Of a stretch of DNA of 12,932 bases, positions 6,056 through 11,407 are shown one piece after another. The DNA is taken from positions 1 to 12,932 of the forward strand of contig JAWKWA010000038.1 of the NCBI GenBank assembly GCA_041397765.1, written 5' to 3'. The DNA comes from JAWKWA01 sp041397765. GTDB taxonomy: Bacteria; Pseudomonadota; Alphaproteobacteria; Rhizobiales; Hyphomicrobiaceae. The stretch's first letter is position 1; each line of letters begins with the position of its first letter. The position numbers and the translations under genes are program-made. The notes under the pieces were generated by a model. That model saw only the letters and a program-made list of their open reading frames with translations. It made no database searches and was not told the DNA's origin.

Positions 6056-8518
6056 ATGACGTACGTGCCGCCGCCGCCCCGATTGTACAAGCGCAGGTCG
6101 CGCAGCCTGCTGCTCAGCCTGCTCGGCTTCGCCTTCGCCGCGGGGATGGTGATGTTCGTCGGCGGCGCGGCCATTGCCGGCGTCGTCCTGTGGTACTACG
6201 CCAAGGATCTGCCCGACTACGACCGCCTCGCCCGCTACGAGCCGCCGGTCATGACCCGCATCCACGCCAGCGACGGCAGTCTGATCGCCGAATATGCCCG
6301 CGAGCGGCGCATCTTCGTGCCGCTGAACACGGTGCCGAAGCTGGTGATCGGCGCCTTCCTCTCGGCCGAGGACAAGAATTTCTGGACCCATGGCGGCGTC
6401 GATTTCACCGGCATCGCCCGCGCGGTGCTGGCGGCGGCCAAGGGCGGCCGCCTGACCGGCGCCTCGACCATCACCCAGCAGGTCGCCAAGAACTTCCTCC
6501 TGACCAACGAGCGCTCCTTCGAGCGCAAGATCAAGGAGGCGATCCTCGCCGTCCGCATCGAACACACCTTCTCCAAGGAGCGCATCCTCGAGCTCTACCT
6601 GAACGAGATCTTCCTCGGCCTCGGCTCCTACGGCGTCGCCGCCGCCTCGCTCAACTATTTCGGCAAGGAGCTGAAGGACCTGACGGTCGCCGAGGCGGCC
6701 TATCTCGCCTCGCTGCCCAAGGCGCCCAACAACTACCACCCCTTCAAGCACGAGCAGGCCGCCCTCATCCGCCGCAACTGGGTGATCGGCCAGATGCTCG
6801 CCAACGGCTACATCACTCAGGAGCAGCACGACGAGGCGATCGCCGCGCCGCTCGGCGTCAATCTTCGTCCCTTCGGCGCCCACATCTTCGCCGCCGAGTT
6901 CTTCGCCGAGGACGTCCGCCGCCTGCTGATCTCGATGTATGGCGAGGAGGGCCTCTATGCCGGCGGCCTCTCCGTGCGCACCACCCTCGACCCGGTCTTC
7001 CAGGCCTATGCCAAGGAGGCGCTGACCGAGGGCCTCGTCGCCTTCGACCGCGAGCGCGGCTGGCGCGGCCCGGTCCGCAAGATCGACCTCGCGGCCGAGG
7101 AATGGGGCGCCCAGCTCGGCCGCATGGAGGCTTGGAGCGACATCGATCCCTGGCGGCTCGGCGTCGTGCTCGACGTCGCCAAGGACAAGGCGAGTGTCGG
7201 CCTGCAGCCCTACAAGCTCGCCAGCGGCGCCATCGAGACCGACCGCGTCACGGGCATTTTGCCGGCATCGGGCGCCTCCTGGGCCGGCGCCAAGAAGAAG
7301 GGGCTCGGCAAGATCGTCGAGCCCGGCGACGTCGTCTATCTGAAGCCGATCAAGGACAAGGAAGGCCAGTACGAGCTGATGCAGGTGCCCGAGGTCGAGG
7401 GCGCCCTGACCGTGATGGATCCCCATACCGGTCGTGTGCTCGCGCTCGTCGGCGGCTTCAGCTTCGCCGCCAGCCAGTTCGACCGGGCGAGCCAGGCGCG
7501 CCGCCAGCCCGGCTCCTCCTTCAAACCCTTCGTCTACGCCGCCGCACTCGACAACGGCTATACGCCCTCCAGCGTCATCCTCGACGCCCCCTTCGAGCTG
7601 AAGCAGACCGGCTCGCAGGAGGTCTGGAAGCCCGAGAACTACAGCGGCAAATATTACGGGCCCTCGACCCTGCGCACCGGCATCGAGTTCTCGCGCAACC
7701 TGATGACCGTGCGCCTCGCCCAGGACATCGGCATGCCGCTCGTTGCCGAATATGCCCGCCGCTTCGGCGTCTATGACGACATGCTGCCGGTGCTGTCCAT
7801 GGCGCTCGGCGCCGGCGAGACGACGCTGCTCCGCCTCGCCACCGGCTACTGCTCCTTCGCCAATGGCGGTCGCCAAGTGACAGCGACGCTGATCGACCGC
7901 ATCCAGGACCGCAACGGCCGCACCGTCTGGCGCCACGACGACCGCGAATGCACCGGCTGCGAGGCCGCCGATTGGGCCGGACAGCCCGAGCCCGAACTGC
8001 CCGACGACCGCCGCCAGATCATCGATCCGCACACCGCCTACCAGATCACCTCGATGATGGAGGGCGTGGTCCAGCGCGGCACGGCGACGGTGCTGAAGGA
8101 TCTCGACGTGCCCATCGCCGGCAAGACCGGCACCACCAACGACGAGAAGGATGCCTGGTTCGTCGGCTTCACACCCGATCTCGTGGTTGGCGCCTATGTC
8201 GGCTTCGACACGCCAAAGCCCATGGGCAAGGGCGCGACCGGCGGCCATCTGGCGGCGCCGATCGTGCGCAGCTTCCTCGAGCGTGCCCTCGCCGGCAAGG
8301 CTGCGGTGCCGTTCCGCATCCCGCCCGGCCTGAAGCTCGTGCGCATCAATCGCCGCACCGGCGCGCGCGCCTCCTCGGGCGATCCCGATTCGATCCTCGA
8401 GGCCTTCAAGCCCGATACCGATCCGCCCGAGCCCTTTGCCCTCGTCGGCCCCGAGACCACCGGCACCGGCAGCTGGGGCACCACGCAGAGTGGCGGCAGC
8501 TCGGGCGGCCTGTTCTGA
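6056..8518 (+). CDS. mrcA: Bifunctional penicillin-binding protein 1A (glycosyltransferase GT51 + transpeptidase)
   Basis: A class A PBP that polymerises lipid II into glycan strands and cross-links the peptides on the outer face of the inner membrane. It has 820 residues, the normal family size. A short cytoplasmic tail with K12-R14 precedes a membrane anchor at about 18-46. GT51 motifs: E105-D106 in EDKNFWTHGG, STITQQ at 137-142, RKIKE, and ELYLNEIFLGLGSYG. A linker/OB-type region follows at roughly 290-440. The transpeptidase has all three motifs: SSFK with catalytic S487 and K490, SRN at 546-548, KTGT at 690-693. The tail is rich in Gly and Ser. The Shine-Dalgarno is poor, but the ATG fits the expected N-terminus. 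It sits directly downstream of the amidase gene on the same strand, the usual alphaproteobacterial pairing. Confidence 0.97.
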   Translation: MTYVPPPPRLYKRRSRSLLLSLLGFAFAAGMVMFVGGAAIAGVVLWYYAKDLPDYDRLARYEPPVMTRIHASDGSLIAEYARERRIFVPLNTVPKLVIGAFLSAEDKNFWTHGGVDFTGIARAVLAAAKGGRLTGASTITQQVAKNFLLTNERSFERKIKEAILAVRIEHTFSKERILELYLNEIFLGLGSYGVAAASLNYFGKELKDLTVAEAAYLASLPKAPNNYHPFKHEQAALIRRNWVIGQMLANGYITQEQHDEAIAAPLGVNLRPFGAHIFAAEFFAEDVRRLLISMYGEEGLYAGGLSVRTTLDPVFQAYAKEALTEGLVAFDRERGWRGPVRKIDLAAEEWGAQLGRMEAWSDIDPWRLGVVLDVAKDKASVGLQPYKLASGAIETDRVTGILPASGASWAGAKKKGLGKIVEPGDVVYLKPIKDKEGQYELMQVPEVEGALTVMDPHTGRVLALVGGFSFAASQFDRASQARRQPGSSFKPFVYAAALDNGYTPSSVILDAPFELKQTGSQEVWKPENYSGKYYGPSTLRTGIEFSRNLMTVRLAQDIGMPLVAEYARRFGVYDDMLPVLSMALGAGETTLLRLATGYCSFANGGRQVTATLIDRIQDRNGRTVWRHDDRECTGCEAADWAGQPEPELPDDRRQIIDPHTAYQITSMMEGVVQRGTATVLKDLDVPIAGKTGTTNDEKDAWFVGFTPDLVVGAYVGFDTPKPMGKGATGGHLAAPIVRSFLERALAGKAAVPFRIPPGLKLVRINRRTGARASSGDPDSILEAFKPDTDPPEPFALVGPETTGTGSWGTTQSGGSSGGLF

Positions 8519-8551
8519 CGGGTGCGGCCGATGATCGGGTCCACATGATCA

Positions 8552-8600
8552 AAGCATGGCCGGATTGGCTGGACTCCGGTCAACCGTGCCGGACATGCTT
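8552..8600. repeat. Imperfect inverted repeat downstream of the PBP1A gene
   Basis: AAGCATG-G-CCGG (8552-8563) pairs with CCGG-A-CATGCTT (8589-8600): eleven of twelve positions complementary around a 25-nt loop. It begins 33 nt after the PBP1A stop. It has no T-tract, so it is not a standard intrinsic terminator. It abuts the dispersed repeat at 8616 and may be part of one composite element. The rest of the gap 8519-8794 shows no gene. Confidence 0.55.
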
Positions 8601-8615
8601 CAACTCTGATTTAGA

Positions 8616-8658
8616 GCCTGTTTCACGCCTTCGACGCTCGCATCTCGATCGATCAGGC
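8616..8658 (+). repeat. Dispersed intergenic repeat, copy 1 (short form)
   Basis: A 43-nt stretch matching the reverse complement of 10612-10666 over its whole length at about 36 of 43 positions, apart from one 12-nt block present only in the other copy. The shared right end (CATCTCGA-N-CGATCAGGC) is identical except for one base. Both copies lie in non-coding DNA just beyond a gene's 3' end. This suggests a REP/BIME-like family in this genome; two copies do not prove it. Confidence 0.65.
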
Positions 8659-8794
8659 CGGCGCGATCGGGTGGGGTCGACTGGATCCGGGTCCATGGGG
8701 TCCGGGCGCCGGGCCCCGAGCGGCGCTCCGGGTAGCCCGACCGGACCGGCAGCCGACGGACACTGCGGCCGCCCAGCGAGCGCTCCCCTCGCGT

Positions 8795-9244
8795 CTATCC
8801 CCGCCCCGCCATGCCCGCATAGTGCTCGACGCCGTCCACGGTCCGGACCAGCACCATGCCGGCCGCTTCCGCGATCCGTGCCGACGACCGGTTGCCGGCC
8901 TTGACCTCGGCCCTGACCGGCCCATCGAGCAGCCGCGCCAGCGCGACCACCATCGCCGTGCCGAGCCCTCGTCCCCGCGCCCCCGGCGCCACCGTCCAGG
9001 ACAGCTCCCAGGCCTCGCCGTCCCGATCGGCCCTGACCGTGCCGACCGGCTCCCCCGCCGTCTCCGCCACATAGAGCCGACGGCCCGGATCGGCGAGGCT
9101 GCGCGCGAGCCAGGCCTCGTGCTCGGCGCGGCCGACGGGCGCGCCATTATGGCTGGCGCTCCGCGTCACCGGATCGTTGCGCCATTCGAGCAGCAGCCTC
9201 GCATCCTCGAGGCCGGCGGGCCTCAGCGTCACCTCAGCGGTCAA
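8795..9244 (-). CDS. GNAT-family N-acetyltransferase, small PseH-like type
   Basis: A 149-residue acetyl-CoA-dependent N-acetyltransferase filling a single GNAT fold. Near the N-terminus LRPAGLEDARLLLEWRNDP followed by H-E-A-W resembles acetyltransferases acting on amino sugars (PseH/FlmH-like), but the substrate cannot be told from sequence. Motif A is VAPGARGRGLGTA, with the acetyl-CoA-binding RGRGLG loop. A later NRSSARIAEAAGM matches motif B. I chose TTG 9244 because GGAGG lies exactly 6 nt before it. An in-frame ATG at 9271 has no ribosome-binding site, and a GTG at 9232 is too far from it. The frame stays open much further upstream, but that part is antisense to prfB. It is transcribed divergently from prfB and convergently with the PBP1A gene. 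Confidence 0.85.
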   Translation of the reverse strand: MTAEVTLRPAGLEDARLLLEWRNDPVTRSASHNGAPVGRAEHEAWLARSLADPGRRLYVAETAGEPVGTVRADRDGEAWELSWTVAPGARGRGLGTAMVVALARLLDGPVRAEVKAGNRSSARIAEAAGMVLVRTVDGVEHYAGMAGRG

Positions 9245-9346
9245 ATCCTTCCTCCCCCGCCGGCCGGCCATCGCCCGGCTGCCCCGCCTCCGGGCCGGGC
9301 TCCTCGCCGATCCCTGCCGGCAGGCGCTCCCCCATCGCATCCGCCT

Positions 9347-9378
9347 TTGTTTACACCGCCCCTCGCCATGACATAAGG
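9347..9378 (+). promoter_or_regulatory. Candidate promoter for prfB
   Basis: TTTGTTTACA then, about 17 nt later, CATAAGG: possible -35 TTTACA (9350-9355) and -10 ATAAGG (9373-9378). It is the AT-richest patch in the 234-bp gap between the divergent acetyltransferase and prfB genes and would give a leader of about 95 nt. The -10 is far from consensus. Confidence 0.3.
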
Positions 9379-9478
9379 TGCGCGCCGATCTGCCGGGGTC
9401 GCGCGGGCGGGCCCATCCGCCACCTCGGCCGGACCGCGCCCGCCCGAGGCGCCCCATCTCCAGGAAAGACCAGCTCCG

Positions 9479-10610
9479 ATGCGTGCCGAGACCGAGCAGA
9501 CCATCTCCGAGATCGAGGAGTCGCTTGCACTCCTGAGGAGGCATCTTTGACCCGGAGGCTGCCAAGGCACGTCTCGCGGAGCTGAATGCCCGCGCCGAGG
9601 ATCCGACCCTCTGGGACAAGCCCGAGCGGGCGCAGAAGCTGATGCGCGAGCGCCAGCAGCTCGACGAGGCCATCGCCGGCTTCGAGCGTCTGGAGCGCGA
9701 CCTCGCCGATGCGGTCGGCATGATCGAGCTCGCCGAGGCCGAAGGCGAGGATGCGCTCGTCGCCGAAGCCGAGGCGACGCTGAAGCGGCTCCGCCAGGAG
9801 GCCAAGAAGGAGGAGGTCGCAACCCTTCTCTCCGGCGAGGCTGATCCCAACGACGCCTTCCTCGAGGTCCATTCCGGCGCCGGCGGCACCGAGAGCCAGG
9901 ACTGGGCGCAGATGCTGCTGCGCATGTACATCCGCTGGGCCGAGGACAAGGGCTACAAGGTCGACCTGCTCGAGGAGAGCGAGGGTGAGGGCGCCGGTAT
10001 CAAGTCGGCGACCATCCAGGTCGCGGGCGCCCACGCCTATGGCTGGCTGAAGACCGAATCGGGCGTCCACCGCCTCGTGCGCATCTCGCCCTTCGACGCC
10101 AACCAGCGCCGCCACACGAGCTTCGCCTCGGTCTGGGTCTACCCCGTCGTCGACGACAATATCGAGGTCGAGGTCAACGAGAGCGACTGCCGTATCGACA
10201 CCTTCCGCGCGTCGGGCGCCGGCGGCCAGCACGTCAACCGCACCGAGAGCGCGATCCGCATCACCCATATCCCGACCGGCATCGTCGTCGCCTGCCAGAC
10301 CGACCGCTCCCAGCACCGCAATCGCGCCACGGCCTGGAGCATGCTGCGCGCTCGCCTCTACGAACTCGAGTTGCAGAAGCGCGAGGAAGCCGCCGCCGCC
10401 CAGGCCTCATCCAAGACCGCGATCGGCTGGGGCCACCAGATCCGCTCCTATGTGCTCCAGCCCTATCAGCTCGTGAAGGACCTGCGCACCGGCGTGCAGA
10501 CCAGCGATCCCGATGCCGTTCTCGGCGGCGACATCGATGCCTTCATCGAGGCGGCCCTCGCCCATCGCGTCAAGGGCGGCGAGGCGGTCGCGGTCGACGA
10601 TGTCGACTAG
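9479..10610 (+). CDS. prfB: Peptide chain release factor 2 (RF2), expressed by programmed +1 frameshift
   Basis: RF2 recognises UGA and UAA stop codons and hydrolyses peptidyl-tRNA in the ribosome. Translation starts at ATG 9479 (AGGAAAG 10 nt upstream), reads 23 codons to CTT, meets an in-frame TGA at 9548-9550 and continues in the +1 frame from GAC 9549 to TAG 10608-10610. The product is 376 residues. Joined across the shift it reads LLRRHL-DPEAAKARL, as in other RF2 proteins. The stop-codon-reading SPF is at 203-205 and the catalytic GGQ at 248-250. The position equal to E. coli residue 246 is Ala (RASGAGGQ), as in most bacteria rather than E. coli K-12. A caller that ignores the shift would start near 9642 and lose domain 1. 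It stands alone, with its own upstream region. Confidence 0.97.
9536..9551 (+). promoter_or_regulatory. prfB programmed +1 frameshift site
   Basis: AGGAGG (9536-9541), CAT, CTT (9545-9547), TGA (9548-9550), C. All parts of the known RF2 autoregulation signal are here: an internal Shine-Dalgarno the right distance away, the slippery CUU, and a UGA followed by C, a weak termination context. When RF2 is scarce, termination at UGA is slow and tRNA-Leu slips from CUU to UUU, restoring the full-length frame. Confidence 0.95.
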
Positions 10611-10611
10611 A

Positions 10612-10666
10612 GCCTGATCGCTCGAGATGCGGGAGTCCGTGCGAGTATCGAGTGCGTGAATCAGAC
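10612..10666 (-). repeat. Dispersed intergenic repeat, copy 2 (long form, self-complementary)
   Basis: A 55-nt element starting directly after the prfB stop and matching 8616-8658 in reverse orientation, with 12 extra nt in the middle. It also folds on itself: AGCCTGAT (10611-10618) pairs with ATCAGACT (10660-10667) with one C/A mismatch, and CTCGA (10621-10625) with TCGAG (10648-10652). It may act as a 3' stabilising or terminating structure for prfB, though it has no T-tract. It contains a GANTC site (10658-10662). Confidence 0.65.
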
Positions 10667-10730
10667 TTGCTGAAACGACCACGAGGAGCATGCCCGACGA
10701 GGCCGGGCGGGTCCCTTCCAACTCATACCG

Positions 10731-10758
10731 CTTCGCGAAAGTTCTGACATTCGCGAAG
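10731..10758. promoter_or_regulatory. Twin TTCGCGAA palindromes: operator-like inverted repeat of unknown function
   Basis: CTTCGCGAA (10731-10739) and TTCGCGAAG (10750-10758) form a perfect 9-bp inverted repeat around a 10-nt spacer. Each arm contains the 8-bp palindrome TTCGCGAA, with centres 18 bp apart. The layout suggests two stacked dimer sites or a strong hairpin. It lies between the 3' ends of two converging genes (prfB and the small membrane-protein gene), where no promoter is expected. The remaining 10667-10897 shows no gene I can support. Confidence 0.5.
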
Positions 10759-10897
10759 TTGTACACGCGCGGGGGCGATGGGGCGGCCGCCCGCAGACAA
10801 AGGCAATACTGGCGCGCATCCAACTGGATCACGCGTCGAATTCTATGCGCGCCGGTATCGGACATGCTCGAGGCCGGGCGCGCGCCCGGATGCGCCC

Positions 10898-11263
10898 TCA
10901 GGTTTCGACCGGCAGCGACATCGGCATGGCCGGCCCGTCGATGATGGCCACATAGGGGTCGGGCATGGCGAGCTCGCGCAGCCGCCGGCTCGACCACGAG
11001 ATCGCCGGCACGATGCCGGCCGTCCATACCGCCAGATCCACCCATACCAGCCATTGCGGAAGGACCCCCGTCATCGCGCCGACGAAGACGCCGATGAAGA
11101 CGAGGGCGAGCGGCCCAGCCACCCTGAACACCCGCCGGTAGTGGCGGCGCTGTGCATCGTTGACCGCGCTGAGATAGGCGTGCCGGCAACCGATCACCGC
11201 CCCGGCGAGGCCGGCGAGCGAGGAGGTGATGCTTGCCGTCGGGATGTCGATGCCGTCGATCAC
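10898..11263 (-). CDS. Small membrane protein, unrecognised family
   Basis: I do not recognise this 121-residue protein. The start is GTG 11263, chosen because AAGGAG lies exactly 6 nt before it; the in-frame ATG at 11341 would add 26 residues without a ribosome-binding site. Two clear membrane segments lie at about 48-68 and 72-90, separated by a short PQW turn. A weaker Gly/Ala-rich segment is at about 10-26. Basic residues (R39, R40, R43, R44, R47 before the first helix and R93, R94, R96 after the second) place both ends of the helical hairpin in the cytoplasm. The C-terminal 20 residues are Pro-rich. It follows the WD40 gene on the same strand after 144 bp and converges on prfB. A CtrA-like box lies 83 bp upstream. 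Confidence 0.7.
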   Translation of the reverse strand: MIDGIDIPTASITSSLAGLAGAVIGCRHAYLSAVNDAQRRHYRRVFRVAGPLALVFIGVFVGAMTGVLPQWLVWVDLAVWTAGIVPAISWSSRRLRELAMPDPYVAIIDGPAMPMSLPVET

Positions 11264-11345
11264 GCCGAGCTCCTTCCCGGGGGTTCGGTGAGCCGCAGAG
11301 CCGGAGCGGGCTCTGATTCCCCAGGCGAGCATGCGCAGCAAAGAT

Positions 11346-11361
11346 TACCGGAATGTTAACG
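11346..11361. promoter_or_regulatory. CtrA-like box upstream of the small membrane-protein gene
   Basis: TTAC, seven bases, TTAAC: one mismatch to TTAA-N7-TTAA(C). It lies in the 144-bp gap between the WD40 stop and the membrane-protein start, 83 bp before the latter, a usual position for a CtrA-controlled promoter. A GANTC site (GATTC, 11315-11319) lies between box and start. This is the second such box in the window. Confidence 0.45.
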
Positions 11362-11407
11362 CGCGTGCCGCAATGGCACGCCATCCCGGCGCGGGACGGC
11401 GGCGACC

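Noticed and set aside
5774..8248. 824-residue open frame on the minus strand opposite the PBP1A gene (and a 581-residue one at 4429-6174 opposite the amidase)
   Set aside because: Both mirror the codon pattern of the real genes on the other strand. All PBP1A and amidase catalytic motifs are intact in the plus-strand frames.
9245..9949. Upstream extension of the acetyltransferase frame to 384 residues
   Set aside because: The extra part is antisense to prfB and encodes Ser/Arg-rich low-complexity sequence. The GNAT fold and a strong Shine-Dalgarno support a start at 9244.
9642..10610. prfB starting at the internal ATG 9642
   Set aside because: It would remove the first 54 residues of RF2, and the upstream frames join perfectly at the known frameshift signal.
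10690..10944. Possible 84-residue gene on the plus strand after prfB
   Set aside because: The only purine-rich stretch is 1 nt from the ATG, too close. The frame runs antisense into the membrane-protein gene and covers the palindromic motif. No domain is seen.
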